A stretch of 64,000 bases of DNA, from positions 248,001 to 312,000 of the forward strand of contig NZ_SJDV01000001.1 of assembly GCF_004332155.1 (NCBI RefSeq), read 5' to 3'. The stretch is from Gramella sp. KN1008. Its GTDB lineage: Bacteria; Bacteroidota; Bacteroidia; Flavobacteriales; Flavobacteriaceae. Below the pieces are notes generated by a model. That model made no database searches. It saw only the letters and a program-made list of their open reading frames with translations, and was not told the origin of the DNA. The position numbers were made by a program, and so were the translations under genes. Below are positions 44,450 to 53,627 of this stretch, piece after piece; within the stretch, counting starts at the first letter, position 1; the number at the start of each line of letters is the position of its first letter.

Positions 44450-47098
44450 ATGAACTTCATCAAACCTGGATTTTTTATCCTACTTCTTACATTTTCTTAT
44501 CTGAATGTTAACGCTCAGGGAAATTCGGAAAAAACAGCTCCAAATTTTAGCCTGGCTAAAAGAACATATACTACAACCTCGGTTTCAGGAAAAGAACCCA
44601 TTCAAATAGATGGGATTATAGACGATACCGCATGGGATGCTGTTGAATGGACCTCAGATTATGTAGAGTGGGAGCCCGATAATAGCACGCCCCCCACCTA
44701 TCAGACCAAAATGAAAATCGTATATGACGATAACAACCTCTACGCAGCTTTTCGATGCTATGAGCCAAATCCGGAAATGATAGTTCAGCGAATGGGACGC
44801 CGGGACGATTTCCCGGGTGACTGGGTGGAACTTAATATTGATAGTTACAACGACGATCGTACAGCCTTTTCATTCACCATGTCTGCAAGTGGAGTTAAGG
44901 GTGATGAATTCGTGTCTAATAATGGCAATTTTGATCCCAGCTGGAATCCAATCTGGTATTTAAAGACAAATATAGATGATGAAGGCTGGACTGCAGAAAT
45001 TAAAATTCCTCTTAGTCAGTTAAGGTTTAGCGCTGAAGGAGATCAGGTATGGGGAATCCAGTCTACCAGGCGTTATTTCAATAATGAGGAAAGATCTACC
45101 TGGCAGCCTGTACCCGCGAATCCTGCCGGCTGGGTAAGTTCTTTCGGAGAGCTTCGAGGATTGAAAAACTTAAAACCCCAGAAACAGCTGGAGATACAAC
45201 CATACTCTGTTGGAAAATACAGTTCTTACGAAGCAGAGTCCGGAAACCCATTTAGAGATGGGCGGGACGGTGATCTTACCGCCGGATTGGATGCCAAGAT
45301 AGGAGTGACCAACGATCTTACAGTAGACCTTACTATAAATCCTGATTTTGGACAGGTGGAAGCTGATCCGGGAGCGGTTTCGCTTGATGGATTCGAAATT
45401 TTCTTTGAAGAAAGAAGGCCGTTCTTTGTGGAGAATAAAAGTGTATTTGATTACAGTTTCGCCAATACACAGGACAATCTTTTCTTTTCCCGGAGAATAG
45501 GGAGAACTCCGCAGGGATCTGCGGTTGGACCTAATACAGCTTATGTAGACCAGCCTAATAACACTACGATCCTCGGTGCTGCCAAGTTTAGCGGGAAGAC
45601 CCAGAACGGATGGACCATTGGTGTATTGGAGTCAGTCACTGGGAGAGAGTTCGCCGAAGTGGTGAATGACGATGGCAGCGAGACCGAAAAACTGGTAGAG
45701 CCTCTTACCAATTATTTTGTGGGGCGTATCCAGAAAGATTTTAATGACCGTAACAGTTATATAGGAGGAATGTTCACTTCCACACACCGGAACATTGAAG
45801 ATGATCTGAGCTTTCTTCATACCCAGGCCTATTCAGGCGGAATGGATTTCAAACATAACTGGAAAGACCGGAAGTATTATGTTGAAGGGAATGCGGTTAT
45901 GAGTCATGTAAGGGGTAGTGCCGAGGCCATTCAAAATACTCAAAATTCCATAACTCATCTTTTCCAACGTGTAGATGCTGGTCATGTATATGTAGATCCA
46001 ACTCGAACCTCACTCACCGGCACCGGAGGCCGTATTGAAATAGGTAAAGGCGGAGGTGGTAACTGGCGGTACAGCGCAGGAGGAAAATGGCTTTCTCCAG
46101 AACTCGAAACCAATGATATAGGTTTTTTGAGACAGGCCGATGACATAAGACAATATGCGGAAGTTCGCCGATTATTTAACAAGCCTACCAGCTGGTTTAG
46201 GAGAGCTACTATTGGCCTGGAACAAATGACCTCTTTCGATTTTGATGGAAATTACAATAGGGTTCAGTACGAAACAAAAGGCTTTATAAATTATAAGAAT
46301 AACTGGTGGAGTGAGTTTGGCGCCGCCCATAAACCAAGGATCTTCATTAACTCATTTCTAAGAGGAGGACCCAGGTGGCGCTTCAACGAGGAAAATTATT
46401 TTTATGTATTCTCGGGTACCGACAGACGGAAGAAAATGAGCTTTGATCTGGGGTATGTGAATTCACAGGCTACCCAGGATGCCTTCAGTTTTAAAAGATA
46501 TGTATTCAGAACGCGCTACCAGCCATTAAATGCCCTGAGCCTGTCTCTTAATCTGGAATATGAGCAGAATCCAAATAAGACTCAGTACGTGGCCCAAAGG
46601 TCATTCAATAATACTGAAAGATATATTTTGGGTGAAATTGATCAGGAAACCCTGAGTGCTACTTTTAGATTGAATTATAATATTAATCCTAACCTTACCA
46701 TTCAGTATTACGGTCAGCCATTTATTTTTAAGGCTGATTATTCAAACCTGAACTATGTTGTTGATGCCACTGCTGAAGATCTGAATAAAAGAGTCTCGTG
46801 GTACGATGAAGATCAGGTGTCTTTTGAAAATGATGCCTATCTGATCGATGAGAACAGGGATAATGTAACTGACTATAGTATAAACAATCCCGATTTCGCT
46901 TTTGTACAGTTCAGGTCAAACCTGGTTGCCCGCTGGGAGTATATTCCCGGGAGTGAGATTTATCTGGTCTGGTCACAGGGAGTTAACGGACTGGGTGATG
47001 TAAATAATGGTTTCAGCGCTATTGTAGATAATCAGTTGTTAAGGCAAAAACCACAGAATACATTTCTTATCAAAGCGACCTACAGGTTTATACTTTAG
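44450..47098 (+). CDS. DUF5916 outer-membrane protein with CBM9-like N-terminal domain
   Basis: An 882-aa exported protein: signal peptide (about 1-23, ending NVNAQ), a carbohydrate-binding family 9-like domain (about 50-230; IQIDGIIDDTAWDAVEW, MKIVYDDNNLYAAFRCYE), then the DUF5916 region, built from strands that look like an outer-membrane barrel (for instance NALSLSLNLEYEQNP) and ending FLIKATYRFIL with a terminal hydrophobic strand. Function is not established; some members lie near peptidase or polysaccharide genes. Monocistronic. Confidence 0.88.
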   Translation: MNFIKPGFFILLLTFSYLNVNAQGNSEKTAPNFSLAKRTYTTTSVSGKEPIQIDGIIDDTAWDAVEWTSDYVEWEPDNSTPPTYQTKMKIVYDDNNLYAAFRCYEPNPEMIVQRMGRRDDFPGDWVELNIDSYNDDRTAFSFTMSASGVKGDEFVSNNGNFDPSWNPIWYLKTNIDDEGWTAEIKIPLSQLRFSAEGDQVWGIQSTRRYFNNEERSTWQPVPANPAGWVSSFGELRGLKNLKPQKQLEIQPYSVGKYSSYEAESGNPFRDGRDGDLTAGLDAKIGVTNDLTVDLTINPDFGQVEADPGAVSLDGFEIFFEERRPFFVENKSVFDYSFANTQDNLFFSRRIGRTPQGSAVGPNTAYVDQPNNTTILGAAKFSGKTQNGWTIGVLESVTGREFAEVVNDDGSETEKLVEPLTNYFVGRIQKDFNDRNSYIGGMFTSTHRNIEDDLSFLHTQAYSGGMDFKHNWKDRKYYVEGNAVMSHVRGSAEAIQNTQNSITHLFQRVDAGHVYVDPTRTSLTGTGGRIEIGKGGGGNWRYSAGGKWLSPELETNDIGFLRQADDIRQYAEVRRLFNKPTSWFRRATIGLEQMTSFDFDGNYNRVQYETKGFINYKNNWWSEFGAAHKPRIFINSFLRGGPRWRFNEENYFYVFSGTDRRKKMSFDLGYVNSQATQDAFSFKRYVFRTRYQPLNALSLSLNLEYEQNPNKTQYVAQRSFNNTERYILGEIDQETLSATFRLNYNINPNLTIQYYGQPFIFKADYSNLNYVVDATAEDLNKRVSWYDEDQVSFENDAYLIDENRDNVTDYSINNPDFAFVQFRSNLVARWEYIPGSEIYLVWSQGVNGLGDVNNGFSAIVDNQLLRQKPQNTFLIKATYRFIL

Positions 47099-47110
47099 AT
47101 ATTAGGTTTT

Positions 47111-47155
47111 AGAAGTACGAAGTAAGACAAGTCATTGTTCATACTTCGTACTTCT
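47111..47155. terminator. Large palindrome between DUF5916 and polA
   Basis: A perfect 14-base inverted repeat, AGAAGTACGAAGTA (47111-47124) with TACTTCGTACTTCT (47142-47155), in the gap between convergent genes. It could terminate in both directions, but there is only a short T stretch, so it may instead be part of a repeated element. Confidence 0.6.
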
Positions 47156-47173
47156 ATTTTCATATTTCTAATC

Positions 47174-49999
47174 TTAATGCGCTTCCAGCCAGTTTTCCCC
47201 AACACCAAGATCAACATCCAGGGGGACTTCCAGTTTATAGGCATTTTCCATTTCAGATTTGATCATGGTTTTTACCTTTTCCAGTTCGTCCCTGTGCGCA
47301 TCAAATACAAGTTCATCATGAACCTGAAGCAGCATTTTGGTTCTGTAATTTTCCTCCTTGAGCTTTCTGTGAATATTGATCATCGCCAGTTTGATTATAT
47401 CGGCAGCGCTTCCCTGGATAGGCGCATTAACAGCGTTCCTTTCAGCTGCTCCTCTTACCACAGCGTTTCTTGAATTGATATCTTTTAGATATCTTCTTCG
47501 TCCAAGAACTGTAGAAACGTAGCCGTGTTCCCTGGCAAATTCTATCTGATCGCCAATAAAATTGCTGAGTTTCGGGTAGGTCCTGTAATAAGTGTCGATA
47601 AGTTCCTTTGCTTCGCTTCGGGAAAGACTTGTCTGGTTACTCAATCCGAATGCAGATACCCCGTAGATGATACCAAAATTAACCGTTTTGGCATTGCTAC
47701 GTTGTTCTCTTGTCACTTCTTCAATTGGAACATTGAAAACTTTAGCAGCTGTTGAGGCATGAATGTCTTCTCCCTCCTGGAAGGCTCTGATCATATTTTC
47801 TTCCTTGCTGAGGGCAGCGATGATCCTGAGTTCTATCTGCGAATAATCGGCTGCAAGCAGAACATAGTTTTCGTCCCGTGGAACGAACGCCTTTCTAACC
47901 TGTCTTCCTCTTTCCGTTCTAATGGGAATATTTTGCAGGTTTGGATTGTTCGAGCTCAACCTACCGGTTGCGGCAATGGTCTGAACATAGTCTGTATGAA
48001 CTCTTCCGGTGGTCTTTTCTACCTGGCCTGGCAGTGCGTCTACGTAGGTATTCTGAAGTTTTACCAGTCCGCGGTAATCAAGCACGTGCTGAATAATAGG
48101 ATTATCCTTTAAATGGGCTGACAGCACATCTTCACTGGTTGAATACTGGCCCGTTTTGGTCTTTTTAGGCTTTTTCGCGATCGCCATTTTCTCGAACAGG
48201 ATCACTCCAAGCTGTTTCGGAGAGCTAATAAGGAATTCTTCACCTGCAGCTTCGTATATCTTTGTTTCAAGTTCTTTGATGTCTGAAGAAAGAGCGTCAG
48301 AAAGTGATTTAAGGTATGCTTCATCCAGTTTTATTCCTTCGATCTCCATATCGGCAAGGACTTCAACTAAGGGAATCTCAATTTCATCGAATAGCTTTCG
48401 GGTCTTGGCCTCTTCCAGTTCTTTTTCAAAGAAGTTCTTTAACTGAAAGGTGATATCGGCATCTTCTGCCGCGTATTCGGTTTGTTTTTCTAGAGGCACA
48501 TCGCGCATACTGCCCTGGTTCTTCCCTTTTTTACCAATCAGTTCTGAAATTGGTTGTGGCGTATAGTTAAGATAAGTTTCGGCCAGCACATCCATATTAT
48601 GACGCATATCCGGATTTATAAGATAATGCGCGATCATGGTATCAAATAATGCACCTTTGATCTCTACCTTATATTTATGTAGCACCTCGATATCATATTT
48701 GAGGTTCTGGCCTATCTTTTCAATATTTTCATTTTCAAAGAATTCACGAAGCTCTTCGATAAGTTTCTGTGCACCTTCCCTTTCCGCCGGAAATGGAAGA
48801 TAGAAACCTTTACCCGCTTCCCATGAAAAGGCAATCCCTACCAGTTCTGCCTCAAGCGGATTTAAACTTGTGGTTTCTGTATCAAAACATACGCTTTTTT
48901 GTTTCAGGAGTTTTTCCATAAATATGCCTCGAGCCATTGAGGTATTCAATGACTGGTACATATGAGCAGTATCTTTTAGTGTCTTACGGGAGGATGTTCG
49001 TTCTATGGCTTCGCCTTCATCACCAAATAGAGAGAACTGGCCGGCGCCTGCAACCTGGGCATTCTTTTTTGCAGAAGGTGAATTGGTTACCTGTGTTTGA
49101 GGCGTATCTTCCTCTCCGCTGAAAAGTTTTATAAACTGATCCTTTAGTCTTCTGAATTCAAGTTCGTCAAAGATCTTCTGAACCTTTTCACCATCAGGCA
49201 TGGAGAGTTCATAATCTTCGGCATGAAACTGAACATCACAATTGGTAAAGATCCTGGCAAGCTTTTTTGAAAGTCGACCGAGTTCAGCATTTTCGATCAC
49301 CTTTTCTTTCATCTTGCCCTTAAGCTTATCGGTATTTTCCAGCAGGCCTTCCATGCTGCCAAACTGTTTTATGAATTTCTTGGCGGTTTTTTCACCAACT
49401 CCCGGAAGCCCTGGGATATTATCTGCAGAGTCACCCATCATCCCAAGAAAATCCACGACCTGATCAGGGGTTTCTACCTCAAATTTTTTCTGCACTTCGG
49501 GGATTCCCCAGATCTCGATCCCATTACCCATTCTTGCGGGTCGGTACATAAAGATATTTTCAGATACCAACTGGGCAAAATCCTTATCAGGGGTTACCAT
49601 ATAAACCTTGTAGCCCTCTTTTTCTGCCTGTTTGGCCAGGGTTCCTATAATATCATCGGCTTCCATCCCTGAGCATTCCACAACCGGGATATGCATAGCT
49701 CTTAAAATATCCTGAATAATTGGAATCGCTTCCCGTATCGGCTCGGGTGTTTCATCCCTATGCGCTTTATATTCTTCGAACATTTCAGTTCTCGCCTCGC
49801 TGCCATCCTTATCAAAACATACGGCCAGATGGTCTGGTTTTTCCCTTCTTATCACATCAAACAAGGAATTTGTGAATCCCATGATCGCAGAGGTGTTGAA
49901 GCCCTTGGAGTTTATCCTGGGATTCTTTATAAAAGCGTAATATCCGCGAAAAATAAGGGCGTATGCGTCAAGTAAAAAAAGGCGTTTTTGCTCGGCCAT
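47174..49999 (-). CDS. polA: DNA polymerase I
   Basis: A 941-aa three-domain Pol I, used in Okazaki-fragment processing and repair. The 5'-3' exonuclease domain occupies about residues 1-290 (FLLDAYALIFRGYYAF, MMGDSADNIPGLPGVGEKTA). The 3'-5' proofreading domain begins near 365 and is intact, with DTET in CFDTETTSLNPLEAEL and the later YAAEDADI. The polymerase domain shows AADYSQIELRIIAAL, RRYLKDINSRN and LQVHDELVFD. Complete and unremarkable. Confidence 0.98.
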   Translation of the reverse strand: MAEQKRLFLLDAYALIFRGYYAFIKNPRINSKGFNTSAIMGFTNSLFDVIRREKPDHLAVCFDKDGSEARTEMFEEYKAHRDETPEPIREAIPIIQDILRAMHIPVVECSGMEADDIIGTLAKQAEKEGYKVYMVTPDKDFAQLVSENIFMYRPARMGNGIEIWGIPEVQKKFEVETPDQVVDFLGMMGDSADNIPGLPGVGEKTAKKFIKQFGSMEGLLENTDKLKGKMKEKVIENAELGRLSKKLARIFTNCDVQFHAEDYELSMPDGEKVQKIFDELEFRRLKDQFIKLFSGEEDTPQTQVTNSPSAKKNAQVAGAGQFSLFGDEGEAIERTSSRKTLKDTAHMYQSLNTSMARGIFMEKLLKQKSVCFDTETTSLNPLEAELVGIAFSWEAGKGFYLPFPAEREGAQKLIEELREFFENENIEKIGQNLKYDIEVLHKYKVEIKGALFDTMIAHYLINPDMRHNMDVLAETYLNYTPQPISELIGKKGKNQGSMRDVPLEKQTEYAAEDADITFQLKNFFEKELEEAKTRKLFDEIEIPLVEVLADMEIEGIKLDEAYLKSLSDALSSDIKELETKIYEAAGEEFLISSPKQLGVILFEKMAIAKKPKKTKTGQYSTSEDVLSAHLKDNPIIQHVLDYRGLVKLQNTYVDALPGQVEKTTGRVHTDYVQTIAATGRLSSNNPNLQNIPIRTERGRQVRKAFVPRDENYVLLAADYSQIELRIIAALSKEENMIRAFQEGEDIHASTAAKVFNVPIEEVTREQRSNAKTVNFGIIYGVSAFGLSNQTSLSRSEAKELIDTYYRTYPKLSNFIGDQIEFAREHGYVSTVLGRRRYLKDINSRNAVVRGAAERNAVNAPIQGSAADIIKLAMINIHRKLKEENYRTKMLLQVHDELVFDAHRDELEKVKTMIKSEMENAYKLEVPLDVDLGVGENWLEAH

Positions 50000-50040
50000 A
50001 TATGTTGTTTAAAAATGGATTTGAGAATAGTTCAAAACTA

Positions 50041-50048
50041 CAAAGATA
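50041..50048 (-). promoter_or_regulatory. Candidate -7 box of polA
   Basis: On the minus strand TATCTTTG matches TAnnTTTG, about 41 bases before the polA ATG; the same octamer precedes asnS. The -33 region holds only TTTC-like matches. Confidence 0.4.
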
Positions 50049-50106
50049 AAATCACTCTTCCTTAGGAAATAAGTTTTGAGCGGTCATATTTTAAAGGTGA
50101 CTATAA

Positions 50107-51081
50107 TTATTCTTCCAAATAGGAGGAACTTGGATTGTTAGTATTCTCTCCTTCGTGGTATTTAGCATAGGTAAACCCTTTATGGATACAATAGGAGCCA
50201 ACTTCACCGGCCTTATTCATGGCAAGAAAGGCGATCTGAAAATTTTTGTAATCGGGGTCTTTATTCACCGTTCTCATTACCGCCTCTTCACAGGCTTCCT
50301 GGGGTGATTTGCCCTGTCTCATAAGTTCCACGATAAGGAAACTTCCCACACTTTTTAAGATAGCTTCGCCCATTCCTGTGGCCACCGCTCCTCCTACTTC
50401 GTTATCCAGGTATAATCCCGCACCTATTATGGGAGAATCGCCAACCCGGCCGTTCATTTTATAGGCCAGTCCAGAGGTAGTGCAGGCTCCGGCGATATCG
50501 CCGTTCCGGTCCAGGCATAGCATGCCTATGGTATCGTGGTTTTCGATGTTGATAATGGGTTTATATTCTTTCTTTTTCAACCATTCTTTCCAGGCTGTTT
50601 CAGATTCTGGAGTGAGAAGATTTTTTCTTTTGAAGCCCTGCTGGATCGCAAACTGGAGAGCCCCTTCTCCTGCAAGCATCACATGAGGGGTTTCTTCCAT
50701 GACCTTTCGGGCAACCGAGACAGGATGTTCAATTTCCTTTAGATATACCACAGATCCGGCATTTCCATCCGGAGACATGATACAGGCATCCAGGGTAACA
50801 TTTCCATCACGATCTGGAGCGCCTCCATTTCCTACAGTAGTGTTTTTTAGGTTAGCCTCTTCTACCATCACTCCTTTTTCAACGGCATCCAGTGCACTGG
50901 CTCCATCATAAAGCATACTTCCGGCCATTTTGGTGGCATTCTGGAAATTCCAGGTTGCCACGGCGATAGGGGAGGTTTTGGAGGTGATACTATTTAAATT
51001 CGTCTGGGAAAATACAGATGGTGCCGTGCCTAGGGCTACTCCCACCATTCCTGCGTTTTTTAGGAAATTTCTTCTTTTCAT
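50107..51081 (-). CDS. Exported N-terminal-nucleophile asparaginase (glycosylasparaginase type)
   Basis: A 324-aa Ntn-hydrolase of the T2 peptidase family. MKRRNFLKNAG is a twin-arginine-type signal, implying folded export to the periplasm. The self-cleavage site is at ENHDTIGMLCLD, where Thr becomes the catalytic N-terminus of the beta chain. GAGLYLDNEVGGAVATGMGE is the substrate-binding segment. Members cleave the GlcNAc-Asn link of N-glycans or isoaspartyl peptides; the exact substrate is open. It is unrelated in fold to ansA at 129-1157. Confidence 0.9.
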   Translation of the reverse strand: MKRRNFLKNAGMVGVALGTAPSVFSQTNLNSITSKTSPIAVATWNFQNATKMAGSMLYDGASALDAVEKGVMVEEANLKNTTVGNGGAPDRDGNVTLDACIMSPDGNAGSVVYLKEIEHPVSVARKVMEETPHVMLAGEGALQFAIQQGFKRKNLLTPESETAWKEWLKKKEYKPIINIENHDTIGMLCLDRNGDIAGACTTSGLAYKMNGRVGDSPIIGAGLYLDNEVGGAVATGMGEAILKSVGSFLIVELMRQGKSPQEACEEAVMRTVNKDPDYKNFQIAFLAMNKAGEVGSYCIHKGFTYAKYHEGENTNNPSSSYLEE

Positions 51082-51236
51082 TTTCTTTAAAAAATTTCTT
51101 AAAGATAGGATTTTGAAAAATTAAAGTCCAACTCCTTACAGACTATCGATAATGTTTGCAAAACCATCAGTTTAAATTATCATGAAGCCAGTAAAAAGGA
51201 ATGTATTAAACTTATCTTCGTAAAAAAGAATTGCTG

Positions 51237-52463
51237 ATGCGTTGGATCATTTTACTGGCCCTTTACTTTGCCGTGGATATTTATGGATATCAGGTAGTAC
51301 GAAGTTTTACAAAGAATGTCTGGGTAGGGGTTATATACTTTGTTATTTCAGCTTTGGTAATTGGGAATCTTATATTTCAGTTCAATCAGCCGGAACAGGG
51401 CGGCACATTTTCAGGTTTACGGGGTTATGCGATAGGAGTCTTTTTAGCTTTTTTTGTATCAAAGCTCGTCCTGGCTATATTTATGCTTGGTGAAGATATC
51501 GTGCGGCTGCCTGTTGCAGCTATTCAGAAGTTATTCGGAGAGTCTGAGTCTTTTTCGATTCCTTCAAGAAGAAGATTTTTAAGCACGGTTGCCCTGGGGC
51601 TGGCGGCAATTCCGTTCGCTTCTCTTTTATACGGAATGTATAGGGGAAGATATAACTTCAGGGTGTTAAGATATACCCTGTATTTTGAAGATCTGCCCGC
51701 TGCCTTTGATGGTTACAGGATAAGCCAGATAAGTGATATTCATAGTGGAAGCTTTGATGACAGGAATAAGATAACCTATGGTGTGGAACTCCTGAAAAAA
51801 CAGGATAGCGACATGGTTGTGTTCACAGGGGACCTTGTAAATAACCTGGCTTCTGAAATGGACAGCTGGAAATCATTATTCTCGCAGGTAAATGCCCGGG
51901 ATGGGGTGTATTCCGTTCTTGGGAATCACGATTACGGTGATTATCATAACTGGGAAAGTGCCGAAGCTAAGAAACAGAATCTTGAAAAACTTAAGCAAAC
52001 GCATGCCGAAATGGGCTGGGATCTTATGCTTAATGAGAACCGTTTCATTGAAAAGAACGGTGAAAGGATCGCCCTTGTGGGGGTGGAGAACTGGGGAGCC
52101 GGGGGTTTCAAGAAGGCCGGCGACCTAAAAAAGGCAGGTGAAGGTGTAGACGAGAATGATTTCAAGATACTTTTAAGTCATGATCCTTCGCATTGGGAAC
52201 AGGAAGTAAAGTTACATGATAAACATTATCATTTAACCCTTAGCGGGCATACCCACGGGATGCAATTTGGGATCGAGATCCCGGGATGGTTCAAATGGAG
52301 TCCTGTTCAGTATAGGTATAAGCACTGGGCGGGGATCTACGAGGAGGCTGGAAGGTATATAAATGTGAATCGTGGCTTCGGATTTCTGGCATATCCGGGA
52401 CGTGTGGGAATCTGGCCGGAGATAAGTGTAATTGAACTGAAAAAAGGCCCTAAACCCGCATAA
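51237..52463 (+). CDS. Membrane-anchored metallophosphoesterase
   Basis: A 408-aa protein with about four N-terminal membrane helices (roughly 1-22, 28-47, 65-88 and 115-135) and a calcineurin-like phosphoesterase domain. The metal motifs are in order: ISQISDIHSGSF (DxH), VFTGDLVNN (GDxxxN), VLGNHDYGD (GNHD), and LSGHTHGMQFG (GHxH). It resembles YkuE/UDP-diacylglucosamine-type exported phosphoesterases. The ATG at 51237 is preferred to the TTG at 51231. The Trx-like gene follows 74 bases later. Confidence 0.9.
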   Translation: MRWIILLALYFAVDIYGYQVVRSFTKNVWVGVIYFVISALVIGNLIFQFNQPEQGGTFSGLRGYAIGVFLAFFVSKLVLAIFMLGEDIVRLPVAAIQKLFGESESFSIPSRRRFLSTVALGLAAIPFASLLYGMYRGRYNFRVLRYTLYFEDLPAAFDGYRISQISDIHSGSFDDRNKITYGVELLKKQDSDMVVFTGDLVNNLASEMDSWKSLFSQVNARDGVYSVLGNHDYGDYHNWESAEAKKQNLEKLKQTHAEMGWDLMLNENRFIEKNGERIALVGVENWGAGGFKKAGDLKKAGEGVDENDFKILLSHDPSHWEQEVKLHDKHYHLTLSGHTHGMQFGIEIPGWFKWSPVQYRYKHWAGIYEEAGRYINVNRGFGFLAYPGRVGIWPEISVIELKKGPKPA

Positions 52464-52537
52464 TTAGAAGAATTTGCTATATTTGATTTAAGCTGGCATT
52501 ATTGTGGCTGCCACAGGCTGAAATTAAATCCTGAATT

Positions 52538-52834
52538 ATGTCAAAATTTGGTGAATTAGTAGATCTGAAGATCCCTGTCTTGTTGGATTTTTATACTGAA
52601 TGGAATGAGGCTTCCGTGGCCATGCATCCGGTTTTAAGAGATGTTGCCGCTGCAATGGGTGATAAGGCCAAAGTGATCAAGATAGATGTGGACAAGAATT
52701 CACAACTGGCCGAAGCGCTTAGAGTAAAAGGTTTGCCCACCCTGATGATCTACAAATCGGGCGAGATGAAATGGAGACATAGCGGTGAGCAGGATGCCAA
52801 TACACTTATAGGTCTGCTTAAAGAATATCTTTAA
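52538..52834 (+). CDS. Thioredoxin-fold protein lacking active-site cysteines
   Basis: A 98-aa single-domain thioredoxin fold. VLLDFYTEWNEASVAMHPVL aligns with the usual VLVDFxAxWCGPCKMxxPxL: both Cys of the CGPC motif are replaced (Asn and Ser), while the cis-Pro loop GLPTLMIYKSG and the rest of the fold are intact. It therefore cannot do dithiol redox chemistry and is more likely a binding or chaperone-like protein. No signal peptide. Its 3' end overlaps the convergent deacetylase gene by 17 bases. Confidence 0.88.
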   Translation: MSKFGELVDLKIPVLLDFYTEWNEASVAMHPVLRDVAAAMGDKAKVIKIDVDKNSQLAEALRVKGLPTLMIYKSGEMKWRHSGEQDANTLIGLLKEYL

Positions 52835-53528
52835 GACTTCGGAATTCAAATCCTTTCTTATTATAATGCTCTAGTATTTTTGGCAGGATAAGCTGAAGGT
52901 TTCCAAATGCCTTTTTGCTGTCATGAAATACTATGGTGCTCCCTTCCACTGCATTACTGGTGACATTCCTGTAACATTTTTCCGGAGAGAAATCCTTGTC
53001 ATAATCACCACTTATAACATCCCACATAACAAGCCTGTAACCTGATTGCCGGAGTTTGCCCGCCTGTGAATTTTTGATTTTACCATAAGGAGGCCTGAAG
53101 AGGGGGAAGTTGGGAGTTGCTAGGTCGGGCCCCGAAGTTTGTGGAATTTCACTTTTTTCTTTTCCTAAACTTGTATTGCTATGCGCATGAACCAGCATTG
53201 CCTTTTCTGCGATCTCTATATTTTTGAGGTAATCTGTCGTGGAAGTTTTCCATCCGTTCAAATGCTTATGGGTATGATTTCCCACAGCGTGGCCTTCTTC
53301 GATGATCCTTCGGAATATATCAGGATGTTTTTCTACGTTATCCCCAATACAAAAGAAAGTGCCCCTGGCATTAAATTTTTTAAGTAGGTCCAGCACCCAT
53401 GGAGTTACTTCCGGTACGGGTCCGTCATCAAACGTAAGGTAGATGGAGTCAGGGTTGTTTATGCGGGAGACCCTGTTAGGATACAGCCATTTTAGTAATG
53501 CAGGGTATTTAGGCCAAAAGAATTTCAT
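52818..53528 (-). CDS. Polysaccharide deacetylase (NodB homology domain)
   Basis: A 236-aa CE4-type enzyme. Motif 1 TFDDGPVPEVTPW holds the catalytic base and metal Asp, motif 2 HTHKHLNGW supplies the His-x3-His pair, motif 3 is FRPPYGKIKN, and motif 4 has MWDVISGDYD. A variable insertion (about residues 105-135) separates motifs 2 and 3. ATG 53528 is used; a start 42 bases upstream would add a non-conserved stretch. No signal peptide, but a membrane-proximal hydrophobic N-terminus. Substrate could be peptidoglycan or another polysaccharide. Confidence 0.9.
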   Translation of the reverse strand: MKFFWPKYPALLKWLYPNRVSRINNPDSIYLTFDDGPVPEVTPWVLDLLKKFNARGTFFCIGDNVEKHPDIFRRIIEEGHAVGNHTHKHLNGWKTSTTDYLKNIEIAEKAMLVHAHSNTSLGKEKSEIPQTSGPDLATPNFPLFRPPYGKIKNSQAGKLRQSGYRLVMWDVISGDYDKDFSPEKCYRNVTSNAVEGSTIVFHDSKKAFGNLQLILPKILEHYNKKGFEFRSLKDIL

Positions 53529-53627
53529 GTTCTTCCTGTTAGCAGCTGGAATTATCAGCAAACGAAGCAATCCTAAATAGTAATTAAAGACTGCTTTGTT
53601 TCACTTGCAATGATTTTATCAACATGC

